NCBI RefSeq assembly: GCF_018139145.2
Contig: NC_059500.1
Span: forward strand, 44,625,226-44,689,225
DNA from: Gymnogyps californianus
Lineage: Eukaryota; Chordata; Aves; Accipitriformes; Cathartidae
Reading direction: 5' to 3'
DNA length: 64,000 nucleotides
Position numbers and translations under genes: made by a program. Below the pieces are notes generated by a model. The model ran no database searches, was not told where the DNA came from, and worked only from the letters and a program-made list of their open reading frames with translations. This document shows, piece after piece, positions 40,239 through 55,242 of the stretch; position 1 is the stretch's first letter, and each line of letters starts with the position of its first letter.

Positions 40239-43200
40239 ACTGAAGACTAATTTATCAAAAGATTACTTAGAAAATCTTAGATTCTAAATGAAGATGTCTG
40301 TCCCATTATTTTTCACTCTTGACTTCTTAGGGAATGATAATTTAAGATTCAATTAAAAAAAATAGGTCAATGTGAATTTTAATATACTGTCTGTTTTATT
40401 CTGTGACTGATTTACATTGGAAATTGTTTAAAGAAAAAAACTAATTCTTAGTAAGACTTGGAAAAGAGGATTAAAGGAAAGAAAATAACTCACCAAAAGC
40501 AACTGTATCTAAAACACCTGGAAAAATACCTCTGCTTCTATGAGAGTTGTAATAACAAAATTGCTCCTGTTTTTGCCCAGCAGAAGAATTCCTGCTAAAC
40601 TAAAAGGGACAGTGAGGAAAGGCTCAGTTCAGAGTCATACAGAGATACCTCTGATTGCTCTTTTAACACAGAGCTCTAGTTAGCTTTGCAAACTGGTAAG
40701 AGTGGAATAAGGTCGCTGTGGTGGCTACATACAACAGATCTAGTCTATACAATCACACCGGCTGCAGCACAGTGGGATTCTGGTTAGGGTGAAAGCTGTT
40801 CATTACCAACTTGCAGAAAAAATTGCTAAGTACACTAAAATTATTACTATTGCTGTTGTTAAAATCTGCTATGTTTCCCACATCCAAAATAATTCCGAAT
40901 AAGTAACCTTGTTATGGCAAGGTAGGTTTACCAGCATAGAGTTCGTTATTTACTCTAAGAAGAGTTTAGTCTATATTCCATAAATGAGACACTTCACACC
41001 AAGTATAACTAAAAATAATTTAAAAAAAGTTGTACTAGGAATTAATGACATTTTGCACTATTTTTAGCAATAGACTACTCTAGGCAGTAAAGTAGGAAAC
41101 AAACATTGTAGTAGAGATGACTTAAGTGAATTTCAGAGGGAAGCTCAGGAGTATCCAAATTTTAGTTTCATCTTTTGAAGTAACATTGGGTGAGGATTGC
41201 ATTTAGCCAAACTTTATTTTTAGTTTCTGACAGGCAAAGCCACATCAACAAAATGCAGAGATGAATTTGGCCCTGAACTTGTCTGATTTTATCTCAATGC
41301 TGGAAATGCTAGTATATATCAGGCTTCGGTTACTGAATTTAGTGCTCTCTAATGGAGCCTCCTTGGGTCTCTCCAGGCAACACTCATATGTAATAAAGTG
41401 GAGTTAACAGCGCTAATATGTCTACTACTTCATCTCCAGGAGGGTCTGCAAGAGGACATATTACAACTAAAAATGAGTGTAGTGGTTCATCTTATCCAAC
41501 CTGCTGAAAATCACAGATTCACAGCATGAATGAGGCTCAAATCAGCCACATCTGCTTGAAAAGTCTGCAGATGGGAGCAACAGGTCAAGCCAGAGTTGCT
41601 GCTGCTGTGGATGGAAGTCTGATTTCTTAGCAGCCCAAAGGACTGCAACATAACACAACTGGGAATGCTCCTCTCTTCCTTTTCTCTTTTATGTTTCCTC
41701 AGTAATTTTCCACCTTTTCAAAAGGAAAAAAAGAAAAAGATATAGAAACACTCCATCTCTGAGGATTTAAAGTGCTCTTGGTACTTCTTAACTATGCATG
41801 GAGAAAACACAAGGACTCATTCAGAGTATGGGAAGGTCGCAACTCCAAAGGCACAGACTTTTGCGTTAGAATTGGCACCTCAGATCAGCAGCCCCAAACC
41901 AATAGCGACAGTAAAGAAAAGAGATCTGAGGGAGGAGGATGACTGAGTTGGCTTTTCTCTGCTCCTGCGGCTCTTGGAGACATCGGGAGCTGGTTGTGGG
42001 GATGATGCTGATGAAGGTGGCCCAAGCTTCTGCAGCAGCCTTGCCCCTGAGCCACTGCCTGGGCGCAGCCAGGAGTCCTGGCAGCAGCCCTGCCATGATC
42101 TTTCTACCAGTCAGGTTGGTAAGTCAGTATTTTACTGGGTAGTCTTCTTTGTAAGAGCTTGTCTTGGGATCTAGCCAATGGTTTACAGACTCCATAGCAG
42201 TTTACTCCTTGGAAACTTCTCGTTACTTCAACAAATCTGAGACAGATCTTCTATTCTCTACGTTCACGCTTGAAAGGTACTGCCAGAGAACTAATCACTG
42301 AACTACAGTAAGCATCTGCACTATGCAACATCTTGCAAACCTCTTATTATTCTTTAATTACTCATCTGCATGTCATAATTGTCAAAGACCTCCTAGCAAA
42401 GGAAATGTGCAGGATTAAGTTCAGACACCAATGATTCTACCAAGAAGACAGAGGCCAAAATCTGAGTGGTACTTTGTGGATAATTCTGTACTGTGGCTCC
42501 AGGTGAAGTATTTTTTTAAAGCAAACATTTCAGATCAACCTCTGAAAGCTAAGTCCTTCACCAAAAGGAAGAAGTCTAAATGCTCCTCCACAAGAGTTCC
42601 CCATTGACTGTCCCAACTGTCAGTATGTTATATTTGTCCATGCCTGCAAAGGGCTCAAGGTAAGGAAGAATCAGAAACTTGCATCTATGAAAATCACACT
42701 GTAAGCCTCAGAAGCACAAGCTCCAGTTATGAAAAATGCTCATCTCTGTCTCATCCTCTTGTGAAGTCACTTCATCAAGACTCTGGAATTTTATGTGCCT
42801 CTTTTAACTAAATTGCAATTTTTAAGAGTCTGAATGCTGCTGGACAGTGTGCTTGTCCAAATGAAGAGTATGTAATATAGCAGCTATGATGCTTTGGAAA
42901 AACAGTTCACAGTATTCTTCATTTTAGACTTTCTTTTCTGTACAGATAGCTGAATTCTATAACATAAACTTGGATTTCTTAAGTTTATATCATACAAACT
43001 AAAAAGTTAAGATACCTCTAAGAACTCCACGGCCATAGGACTTCAGCAAGTTTAAAATCTGGAAGCTACAGGCTCAGAGTAGAGCTGCTCTTTGCTCTAA
43101 ATGACTCTCTCTCAACTTACAGAAGAATGTGACTATTGCTTTCTTCTGTACGGCAATGCTAACAGGATCTAGGTCACCTGGCTTGTTACATTACATTCAT

Positions 43201-46200
43201 ATGCAGACAGCTAGCTAGAAAAAAGATAGGAAAACTATTTTTTACAGGGGAAAAAAATAGCAAGAGTTAAATAACCACAACACAGAATAAAAAATGAAAG
43301 GATGTCACAGGATTTGAGAACTATCACAATATCTCTGAAGTTTCTGAATATTTCATTCAGATTGTTATTACTGCATTTCCCCCATAGCTTCCTCATTAGT
43401 GTCTCAGACTTCAACTGTAAAAGCCATTCAAATATTGTGGGAAAGTATAGAGAAACAAAGAGGAAAAGAGGATATTTTACAAAGAGATATGTCCAACAGA
43501 CTTGTTATACTGTAATGTAACATTTGCAATGAGAACAATTTGTTCTCAGTTTATCTTTTTGATGATGTCTTGAAGTTTTTACCACAAAGCACATATTGTA
43601 ATACTAACATTTTAGCTAACAGAGCTGAAGACACCAAAACAAGCGAAAGATCCAGTACTGGCATTTTTGGAGATCATCATCAAGCAGAGTTTCCCTGTGA
43701 CAACAGCTTGAGAAAGGGTTAGTTCTGTTAGTACAGAATAGGTGCTACTTATGAGAGTTCTGGGCTAAACTGAATGGTGGCCCTATACACATATGTATGA
43801 CTTAGAAATGCCCTGTTTCCAATACCTGAAAAACAGCCACATCAGTAAATATGCTAGAGGGATCTCCCAAGGGAAAACTCTTTTGGCTCAAAGCACAAAA
43901 GCAGCGCATTCCCCAGAATGTCTTTCTGCTAAGGGGGGATGGAGCTCATCTCTGGAAAGCAAAGCAAACAAATCCTGTATTTTCTTTTAAACCTTTCCTG
44001 AGGAAATCCTGGATCACCAGTTCCCATCCACTCCATAGCTGCTGTTCCAGTGGGAATAATTCTGTGCAGCAGAGGACAGTGAACATCACAACCATGAAAC
44101 CTACTTCCATCCTCTCTTTAGCAGCCGCCTTTGGAAGTGATTCTCTTTCCTAAATGCCTCATTCCTGTCTCAGCTGCAACCAGAAAGTTACCTAATGCTG
44201 GCTAACTCTTGCCACTGTTGTAAGCTTTCCAAAGTGAGTCAGAGAAGACTTTTGAATGGTAATCTGGAAGCTCATTTATGTTTTTGTTAAGTATTTTCCC
44301 TGTGTCAGTGTTGTAGAAAAATAAGATCAGCCATGAGTTTTTTAGTAACAAAACATATGTCCCATGGTATACTTTAAAGCAAGCTTTATGCAGATTTCTC
44401 TCATATTATTATCCATAAATTCAAATTCTCTTTTACTGCAACAATGGAGAAAGAACAATTGCCCCAGTAGTGTGATGGAGCTTTGTTTAATCTGAACCTT
44501 TTCAAAGGCAAGAAATGACTAAATGTACATGTCCTCACTCCATAATTATAAATCAACTCTACTGTCATTCATTTAACATTTATCACTTCTAAGTTTTATC
44601 TGTAGTTTCACTGTACTTGAATCCAGTAACTTGCAGATTTTTAAATACTTAGGTTTTGTAACTTAACCCTTCTCTGTGCAGATATAAACCTAGCAATGTT
44701 CAGTACAAGCCTCAGATACCAGGATGCCTGAGTCTTAAAATTAAACATAGTCTACCTGATTCTCCTTAATGGAAATGAATGCAAAAAGCAAACCATGAAA
44801 GAAGCAAATATCACAGATTTGGAGAAGAACGTCCCTACCCATACATGTTTAGCTTTGTCATGAGTGAATGGGATTTTATTAGTATTTAGACACTTAGGGA
44901 TTTATTCCCTTAGAAAAAAACCCACACATTATTAAAAAAAAAAAAAGATAAACCCCTCCAAACTTTTTCAAAAGTGAAGAATCTTGAATCTGATGTAAAT
45001 TTAAAAATTTTGACTAGCTGGGCTTGTTAATCCAAAGTACGTTGTTTCACCCTGAAATATTTTGTCAATATTCAGAAGGCACATTTGGCATAGCTCTGTA
45101 AGGGCTGTTGCTGTTTAATATAAGTAGTTGACTGTGTCATCAGGGAGAGTATCTTGTTATCGACTTCAACAGGCTGAGAATCTGTGGTTAGATTTTATAT
45201 GGGGTGTTTACGGCACAGAGAGGGGGAAGATCAAGGCTGTGATTACTATCTGCAGGTGTTGATACACAGACAGCTCTACATTACAGAGTTCAGTTGCTGT
45301 CAGAAATTAAAGGTGGCTATCCATTCCCTAGCTATATCTCAAGCATTTGCAGCCAATAATGTAGCTTTTTATTATTGCCCTTGGAGGAGCTCAACTGCTG
45401 TTAGCAATAAGTCAACATAAAAGTAAATTAATTTTCTATCTAAAAGGACTTTTCTTAAGACTTAGACCAACATGACCTTCACTGAAGTCTCCACAACTTT
45501 TTCAAGACTATAACCCACAGCTTGAGAAGCTCTATTTTAATTAAGTATCTATGGTCCTGCGGTTTGGAAGGACTGTAAAATGCAACAGTACAGGTACAAG
45601 TGGCATGGAAGGTGATGAGTATATTTAGTACAAAGTGTTCAAGGCATGTATCATCTCCAAACGTAGAAAAATCTATCACTGACCTCATTCCCACCAACAA
45701 ATGTTGGTTGGTTAAAACCCTGAGAAGGGCTTTCCTAGTAGGAAATCATTACCAGAGCATTACGTATATGGCAGCACACAGTATGCTTGTGAATGTCATG
45801 ACATTTTTTGGGTTTTGCATATTTATTGTGTACATATCTAACCATAGGTGATCCAACTTTGTGTTTCCAAAACACTAATTGTCATAGATTTCAATGCACA
45901 AGGAAGGCAAGATTCTACCACTTCTTGATTTCAGATGTATTTCAGTTTCTTTAACCTTGAAACTAAATATGAAATTCATATTTAGTAATTAGTCGTGACA
46001 GCTTCAGGCTATAGCTTCAACTATGTTAAACAGCTAATATTTGTACTGTTGTACTAGTTATCCATTTCACTGCATTTTAAAAATGTTTCATACAATGATT
46101 TGAATCTAAATGCAATATGAAAAGTTTAAAAAATCTTAGATATCAAATCACTGGTAACTAGAAAACATGGAGAGGTTTGTTACTGCTAACTCCAGTTTCC

Positions 46201-46573
46201 AAAACAAATATAGCTTTGCAATTAGCATAAATCAAAAGACTGAAAAGCTATCCTCAGTCTTCAATCATAGGTTTTCTGTTGTGACTAAACATATAAATAT
46301 CTGGCATCTGGATCTAAACATAGTGAGTCAAATTCAGTTTCAATCTCTGTTGACTGAAGTGAGATGTGTGTGCTTATATCAAAGGTGAATTTGATCCAAA
46401 ATACACAAGAGACAACTGTTTGCCCAGACAGGCTTAGTATCTTGCAAAATTAATTTTCTTTGTAACCAAATCTACAATGTTCTTCCTGCTGTATTAAATC
46501 TTTCAGGCCCTAGTTACAACATGAATGATTTATGCAGCCTCTGTGCAGGGCCTTTCAGGTAATCTGCTTGGGG

Positions 46574-46603
46574 AAAAAAAAAGAAAAAAAAAAAAGAAAA
46601 AAA
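46574..46603. repeat. A-rich tract with G interruptions
   Basis: Thirty bases of A broken only by two single Gs. No SINE or retrogene body is recognisable directly upstream on the plus strand, so it is treated as simple low-complexity sequence. Confidence 0.85.
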
Positions 46604-49600
46604 GGCTGTACACATTTATTCTAACTGCAGTCAGAAATTAATGATCTCTCTGTATTTGTGTCAAGGGAGAAAACTGAAGGTTATTTTCAAACCTTCATTG
46701 CTTATCTAACGATGGGGTAAATGTCTTTTTCCCCTGGGACTCTACATATGTCAAGGCTGGCCCTGCGTTCCATAAGTGCTGGGATCTCACTTCCAGGATG
46801 TGCAGTAAACACATTAGCACGCTTTCAACACATTGTCACAAAGATCCAAAGGGAATAGTGGAAAACCCTGCAAGAGGGCAACTTGAACACCATGTGTCTG
46901 TAACCATTTCTGGAACAGAAATCAACTTTGTTGGTTTAGGATGATGAAAAATAAACGTGAATCATCTACTGAACCTGGTTCAATATTTCAAGCAGCAAAA
47001 TATTTGCAATGCTTTAGCTCTGAAGTTTTAGTTCAGCTTATTATATGTATATGTTTCTGCTACAGTCAACACATTCCAAATCCACTGTTGAGGAGTTTTC
47101 TGGAAATCACATCAGTATTTTTAAAATTAGCTTTCTTTCCCTTAACATTTTAAAAGCAGCATATAAAAAGCAGCCAACCAAACCAAAAAAAGTGAAAAAA
47201 AAAGTTGTCCAAAGCCTTCCTTCTGTGGTGGTCCTTTAGAAAGCCACAGAATTCACAGAGAAAATTTGTGGAGAATCACTATGTTGTAGTAGAGATTCTG
47301 CAGCTGATATAGCTAATTCAGCACACTGCTAGGGTTAAAGAAGAAGAAGGAAGAGGGTTTCTCCAGTTGTGCAGGGTGGCTTCTGTCCTGTTTCTCACTT
47401 CTCGATTCCACGCAATGTGTAGGTGCGTGGCAGACCCTTGTGCTCTTGTGCCCTGTTGTGCTGTGCCCAGCAGGGACCACGCACAGGGCTCGGAGCTCTC
47501 TCTTGCCCCAGGACACCAGGTGAGAGGGAGGGAGAGTTGTCACCCAGCAGGGACCTGCTGGCCACAGGAGCCCAGCTGAGGGAGGCTACCTCACGTATTG
47601 GAAAAGGAAGATACCTGATGTCTTTGTTAAAATGGAGTAATATAATCTGACCTCATACAATCTACCTTTCTCTAGCAAATATGGTGAAATCATTATGCTT
47701 TGTCCATACCTCATATTTCTGCTCAGCTATGCAAATTTAGATAAATGGGTTCAGTTGTCTTATAATGTACATTAAGATTAATTCAATAGCACATAAGACT
47801 TTAATAGATACCAAGTCCTTCCCGCTTCCCCCTATTTCCCTCTACCAGTCTCCTCCATCCTATAATGATTTACCAAATAAGCCATAGGACACATCAATTT
47901 CTTTTACTACAAATGAACTGTACTGCAAATCATTTTCTGAAAACACTGACACTAATGCAATTACAGTGACATGATCTGCTACTTTAAGATCTCATCTGAA
48001 ATCATAACAAAGGCATCTCTTACAGGAAAAGTCTGTTTTAGCAATGCTTTTACAGTTACGTATAGAACAATTTCAGTAATGTACTGCAATTAATGCATCT
48101 CTATTTTATCACCAGTGCCTCATGGCCTCACTGCAGGTTGTATAACACAGTCCTGCTATTTATCTTATTTTAACAATCATCTATCTCACTTACTTACACT
48201 GAAAAAATGTTGTGTGACTCTTTTCAGACTGCTCTGCTGATAGTTGAAATTTTCACCACAAAACTTAAAAACTTATTATAGGTAGGAGCACGAGCTGTTT
48301 GAGAAAAAGAAGCAAGTTACAATTTAAGCTGAGAAATAATATTAGCAATTTTGCTTAAAATTCACTGACAGCAGGATGCTTTATCTAATGTACATAGTCC
48401 CAATTTCAGGCTTGTGAAATAAATTGTCATGAGTGCAAAAACTTACTTTTGCTGCTTTTCTAGTTTCAGTGGAGATCTGAGTTACAGTTTACCACTGACA
48501 AAATAACTAATACTATTGCCCAACATGTGAACAGGAACCTCCATCTTGAACTGCATCAGAAACAAGCACTAGGTAAGTCAGGCAAACAGTGGAGATTATG
48601 TTGTAAGCACTTTTATCTTTCACACTCATCTTTCTCTCCCTATATCACAAGATTATTTAAAATAGACTCTGCCATAAATGAAGCAAATTATTGTGAGACA
48701 TTGAAATTGTGTTAGAGTTGAAGAAAAATTACGAGGAAATGGGAAAAAAATCAGCCAGCAACTGAAAAACTCTAATGAAGATATTAGATTTTCTTTTTAA
48801 AAGCCGCAAAATATAATAATTAATGGAGACTATGGAGTGCACTTCTAGAAAACCTAATTGGATTATGAAAGATAGATATTGATCAAACAAATGTATGACT
48901 AGCCTGGAAGTACTGAATTGGTCAGCCTTGCAAAGACAGTTTTGCTACTGTGCATGCAGATATAGGATGCCAGCAGCTTTTTTTTTACCCAAAACTATGA
49001 TAGCTATAAAGGAACATGCAGAATTTCTGAATATGGGGCTATTTTAAATGCTTAAGTATCTTGGTGAATCAGGGATGTCTTTTTGCTAAATGCATGCCTT
49101 CAAACCTACGGCTAATAAAAGGAAAAAATCTTAAGCACCAAAATGTAAGTTAACAGTCACTCCAGAAGGCTGATTTTAGACATCTCAGTAACAATCATTA
49201 AGCCAAACTGAAATCAAGACCACTAGAAGTCAGTGATTTTGTTTTTACTGCTGATCTCTTTTTCACCAACTACAATCTTCCCTTTAACTCGGTTACAGTA
49301 CGCAATATGTGAAAATTACTTCTCTTTGTATGTCTCAAATACATGGTCAAAAAACATCCCTTAGCTTATCCTTCTCATTCACTCTCAACATCTTCACAGG
49401 CTTTTTCCTTGTGAAACACAGATATAAAAGGCTTCACATATTATAGGGCTTTCCACAAAGCCACTGTAAGGGGGAGAAGTGATGCCAACAATTATGCAAT
49501 CATGGGTTGCAAAATGTGAATGTCTCAATTGGTCTACTGGACCAGAAAGATGAGCCCATTTTTAGTAATGTCACTTCTAATACATTATGGCAGTAAAGAA

Positions 49601-52600
49601 CAACTGAACAGCTTATTTCCCATAGATATTTTCAAAGCCTTAGAGACTGCCATTCGAACCATTCTTTAATTATCTCTGGCGCAGACTTTAGAAAGCTCTG
49701 TGCAGCCAAAAGTGAGAATATTAACTGAATTTTGCTCTAGTCCAACAGCAGTAACTATGACGCTCATAAAATGTAAGAGTCAACTTTACGCAGTATGTAA
49801 TGTTGACGTAAACACTAAATAATACTGGAGATTAGTTGGAGGGTCACTGCTTTTGTTATCCTAGAGATCCTGGTCTGGAAAACGTGAATTATCTCAGCTC
49901 CCATTGAAATACATGGGTGTTGTAGCCACTCCATGCCCTATGGAACTGGGACTTCAGCTCTGATTTCTCCCGGTGTGACACAGCTAAGCCATCACACAAA
50001 CACTGGGTTGGAGTCTCCCTGTTGAGACAAGTTTTCATCTCCAGTGAAAATCCAGAGGACATGTGGGGGTCTGCTATTCCACATGCCAGACGTACAGATT
50101 GCTTTCTCGTCTCATCTTTGGCAGAACACATGGGCTTGCAGTTTTTCCTCTAAGAGCAGAAAAATATTCTGTTGAGTCAAAGACAATTCTCAAAGCCTGT
50201 TTCTTAGGCCTTGATTTGGCAGAGCATTTGTATACATACTCAAATTCAGTAGTCATGTCTTCTTAAATCTAAACCTCAACAATATTATGAATTTTACCTA
50301 AATTTCCAAACAGAGATACTTTCCTGAATTAAGGCCTCAGTCTGCCAGAATCATTAAGTAATACCATAAATAAAGTCTTGGATTTTATAAATTCTTTGAG
50401 CTTTTAAAATACACTAATTAGTTTTAACAGGAGACAAATACGTCACCTGAAAGGAGGGAAACAAGTACTTTTCCTAGACAGCAGAATAATTTAATGCCGT
50501 AAGAAAACTATTATTTATGCTGAACAATTAAACTGTAATAAAAAGTAAAAATGTAAGACACATAGGGAAACAAATAAGCATCCTTACTTGGAGTGATCTT
50601 TAGCTTTCCCAGAACAGATCTGGCAAAGCATTGCTACAAAATCTAAATCTGACCCAACACCAACTTGCCTAGCAACAAGCTTGCAAAATACCAGTGCTTT
50701 GGTGATTCCCCATTGACCACATGTTTCTGCAGTTTAGAGAAACTGGAGTGGTACACTGCTTGATATACTCTATAATAAAGTAACCTTCCCAAGTTAGCCT
50801 TCTCTTTAATGCATTTCTTATTAACATTTTTCCCTCGTCCTGGTTTTCACTCATTCCCCTCCCTATAATAATAGCTCATGCGTCATCTTTACCTGGATAA
50901 TTTTCAGCATCTCTCTTGCTTTCCCTTTACTTGCTTTTATTAGGTTGCACTACCTACCTCCTCTTTTCACTATTCTCACACTGCATCTGTTCAGCTCTTT
51001 TCTAACTTGCTCTGTCAACCTCTAAGTTGGCAACACAGGCAGCCCACACCTGGCTGAGCACTGCCTCTAGTCAGTAGTCCCTGGTCATGCTTTGCATCAA
51101 CTGCTGGTGGGTTAGGAGGCTTCACTGAATACATAATAGGCCAGAAAACAAAGTTTTAGCTAATGACTGGCATGGAGGATGGTGGTACACCATGAGTGCT
51201 GAGTAAGACTATGACTTGAGCAGCAAGCGAACTCTACATCATCCCTAATGCACAAGGATTTTTTTGTCTCCAAGCTTCCTTTCAGGATTCTCAACTTTCA
51301 TATCAACCTCTTTGTTCTTGTATATTGAAATCATTAGGCCAGAGGTATTTAAGTATGCTGTGATTCTATCATGTGTGAAGGGCTATAAAGAATGAATATC
51401 ATCTGCCAGAGATGCTGCCTCAACTATCAACAGCTTCCAACATACACCATGGAAAACAAGCGTACACACAAGTGCAGCTATGCAGGCCTGGGTTGGAAGT
51501 CCATAATAATGTCAGACCAACGCTCATGATATATAATGACAGGACAGCCAAACCAGCAAAAAGAGCAGTGTTCACGTACAACAGTAATGGAGCTTTACTC
51601 TGGAAAGCAGGGTACCTACCTACAAACATATCTCCCTCCTTGCATGTATTTTTGTGGAGGAGAACATACCTTCCTTAAAGCAGACTGGTTATGGCGTGAT
51701 GTTAATAACTACTCGTTTTTAACAATAGATATTTCCTAAGGTGATAAATATAGACCTTGGTAGCTTTAACCTTCAGTCCTGACACAGGCAAGACTGTCAC
51801 CAGTGACTGTGTGACTGTGTAGTTAAACGTGAACCAAGGGTTTTGGGATTAGGCAGCAAACAGAATCAAATATTTGAAGCGTATGAAGGAAGTGCAGTGT
51901 TTCTCCTATAACATGTAAAAGAAAGTGAATAGGTATGATGCATTATCAGGGCTTCTTTAAACAACAGTCTTCCAACTGCCTTTCTTGGCCTGCCTTGGCC
52001 ACACTGCAGGTTTTAACTTTGCACACGTGAAGATAAATAGGAAACCAAGGGTCTGTTTTTCTCAGCAAAAAGCTAAAGGACTGAATGCAGCTTGCGCTCT
52101 GGTTGTTTCTCTTTTACATTCTGTTGGTGAGGGAGATGTATGTCAAATAAATTTAAAATCCATGGCTGGAGTACTTGGTGCATAAGAGCTTGTGCTCAGT
52201 GTTTCAGTCAGAAGCCAGGATTCATGAACAATCTTTAAAGACTCTTATTAGGTCAATCTAGTTCTCCTGCATGAAAGGACAGTCTCTTTAGGTGAGGGCA
52301 TTTCTAAATTGGACAAATCATTTTCTGAAGAATATGCCTGTGCTCTTTATGACTAAGATTTCACTTATTTTGAAAAGTATTTTCTATATTATCTTTAAGC
52401 AGAAAAAGGACATCTTTAAAAGTACCCTTAAAGAAAATTTATGTTTAGTACTATTCAGCTGATTTTTTCCATTAGTTTTACATAACATTTGTCCTGTCTC
52501 TTTCCTTTTTCTGTTCTATAAAATTTAAAATAAATCAGACATAATGTGCTGTCTGTTCCATTACAGTGTATAACCAAAATGTTCAGAATTGCAAATTAGA

Positions 52601-53193
52601 TTATTTGCATTGGATATTTACATTCATCCTTTGCTATTCCCCATAATTTGTCTGCATTTTAATAAAGCTGGATGCTCTGATTATTTTCCCTGAGATACTG
52701 TTTCAGGCTCCCTGTTTATTTGGGAAGGGGAAGAGCTGAAAACTATTTTGGTAGTCAGATTTATTTGATGCAATCATGTAATACTCCTTATCCATCCCAG
52801 TTTGTCTTTAATTGCTGCCAGGCTTACAGTCTGACAAACCGTAGGTTTGCTCTGCTTTTGCTGGCAAGGTAACCCTTTCCATCTGCAGTATTTGACTGTT
52901 CCATTGTGCAGACAGAAACTGAACAGTGTATTTCCATGGGAAAATTACTGTGATGCAGTTGTTTTACCAGCTTTCACCAGGAATGGTGTTTCAGGTAGAG
53001 TCACAGGGGTTTAGCTAGATTAATCCCCTTCAGAAAAAATCTTTTGTTTTGGTCAACATAATTACAATCTTTAACAACGAACAATAATAGGATCTAAGCT
53101 CAGTAGTCACATAAGACTTACAGTGATCCAGCATTATGCAAGTGAACTAAATTCAGCCTTCAAAGCATACATATCACTCACTCAAACAAAGCA

Positions 53194-53213
53194 CCCACAG
53201 GTGTACCTGTGGG
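53194..53213. promoter_or_regulatory. 20-bp near-perfect palindrome with paired CAGGTG/CAGGTA E-box-type sites
   Basis: CCCACAGGT-GT-ACCTGTGGG: two 9-bp arms around a 2-bp centre. One strand reads ACAGGTG and the other ACAGGTA, the core types bound by Snail/ZEB zinc-finger and some bHLH factors. It is a possible dimeric binding site, though a chance palindrome is not excluded. Confidence 0.35.
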
Positions 53214-54296
53214 AGCTAGTCATACATTCGAGGATAGAAACTGACCATTTGGTGTTCAACCCAATCAACTGATTAGTGTAAAATAAACAACCTCCAAACA
53301 AATCTGGGATTTTAAGCCTCGTTATAGTTAAGTTCACTGACAAACACGAAGGCGACCAAAGGGGAGGGGTTAAATAAAAATCAAATAAGTTTTATATGAA
53401 CAACAATCAATATGGATTATCATAGCTCAGCTGGTCTACTTCATGGATTGCAATATACTCTCCTACTAAGCGAACACAGTAGACACACTTCTGGCAATAC
53501 ACAGTTAACATTTTGTTAGGAGAACAACTATTGATGCTTTTTGATGTGTGGAGGATAGCAGACAATCCACTCCTGGCGATTTTTTCTCCAACCTTTCTAT
53601 TATGGTGCAGATGCATTCAGAATGTTCATGCCTACCTAACATGACTGGGGAGGCAGACACTCATTTAGGCACAGGGCAGCACTTCATGCGTGAGGGTTCC
53701 TATTACACTGCAGGAGAGGAGTACTGCATTAACAAAGATGATCAATTACAAAAAAATCTTCAAATTCAAAAGGTAACTGTTACTTGTTTGTTAAGCAGAA
53801 TTTCCACGGACAAGTAGTCCTTGATCTCTTAAGGGATATGCACAAAGATAGCTATTGGGTTTGATGCAACCCAGCAAATACACTACATCATGAAGTACAT
53901 ATACTGCTTAAAAAGGAGATAGACTTGTAAAGGCATCTTACTTTTGAGAGTATCTTGTAGAACTTATTACTAGAAGAAGTAAGACTGTAATAAGATAGAG
54001 TAACTTTGAAGTAGTTTGAAGACATTTAGTAAACACAAATTGTGGCATCACCATCTGTATTACGTTGTGTTGAATTATTAGCATACTCTGATTATTAGAC
54101 TACAACCATCACTCAAAATTTAGAATATCCTCCTCAGTTCCAGTCTATTTATAGTCTTGATACAATTAGGCTGTTACCCTGCTGTGCTTGAGGCAAGTTA
54201 GTTCCATTTGGCAAAATTAGATGATGAAAACAACCTCCAGGTAGCTCTGCTCCCACTGCTGCTGTCTCTTATCTGGGAAGCTAAACTGCCTCCCTC

Positions 54297-54318
54297 CTCT
54301 CAGCTCAGCTCAGCTCAA
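54297..54318. repeat. Short (CAGCT)n run
   Basis: CTCAGCTCAGCTCAGCTCAA: three to four tandem pentamers in a C/T-rich stretch. Just downstream (about 54458-54505), three near-copies of GAGTTTCACCAG/GAGTCTCACCAG also occur. Confidence 0.6.
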
Positions 54319-55223
54319 CATCTGCTCCCCTTCCGACTTGGACTGGTACCTCAAAGCAACTGGTCTCTATGGCTGCTTACCTCCTTTCCCCAGGCAGAGA
54401 CCATCTTGCCCTCAGCTCCAGACTTGGTCAATACTGGTCTGCCAGAACTGCATCCAGAAGTTTCACCAGGAGTTTCACCTGCAGTCAGGAGTCTCACCAG
54501 GAAAGGGTCTGGCCCACTCTTTAGACTGACTAGAGGATGATTCTTCATTATCAATTTATGCTTTGTAGTGGGTTCCTGATCCAAAGAATATAAAAGACTC
54601 TGCATGCTCCTTTAACTGCAAAAGTGATTTCTTAGTTACTAGGAACCATTTAAGACACTTTTGTTCATCCTTAGCAAAGGCAAAAATCTTTGCATTTCCA
54701 GCAGTCTGGACTACTGAAGGGGCTAGACGTTTGAGTCTTCTGGAAGCTGAGAAGCTCGCTGCCACGAACTCTGTAATTCCTAACTCACTGTTAGCTTGAA
54801 ACATAGGATTTAATGGCCGCAACAACAAAGACCAATACTGAATGGGGTTGTTTCCATCATTAGGATAAGTCCCACCCCACATATATCGCTGTGGTCAACA
54901 GTAGTTTGGATTTCTTTTCTTTACCATGACCTACTTTTTATCCTGAGATAATTACATATACAGCAAGAACTACAATATAAATGTCACTTTTTACAAATAA
55001 TAAGTATCAATTACTGTAAACTCTTTCTCCAACCTCAACTAATTCCTAGAAGGTATCAAAATATATCTGAAGGACATATTTGACATCAGATGATGATACT
55101 GGTTTAGCGGACTATCTTCAAACAAAAGCTTTGCCTCTGGATTTCTTTTGGCAAAGAGAAAGAGGACGCAGAACTGATGCTATTGAAACAACACTCAAGA
55201 TTTCTTTATAGGATATATTAAAA

Positions 55224-55242
55224 ACAACAACAACAACAACAA
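55224..55242. repeat. (AAC)6 microsatellite
   Basis: AACAACAACAACAACAACA, a pure run of about six units. It is not preceded by any recognisable retroposon. Confidence 0.85.

Noticed and set aside
46574..46603. Poly(A) tract as the tail of a retrogene or SINE
   Set aside because: No retroposon body, target-site duplication or coding remnant is recognisable upstream; SINEs are rare in birds.
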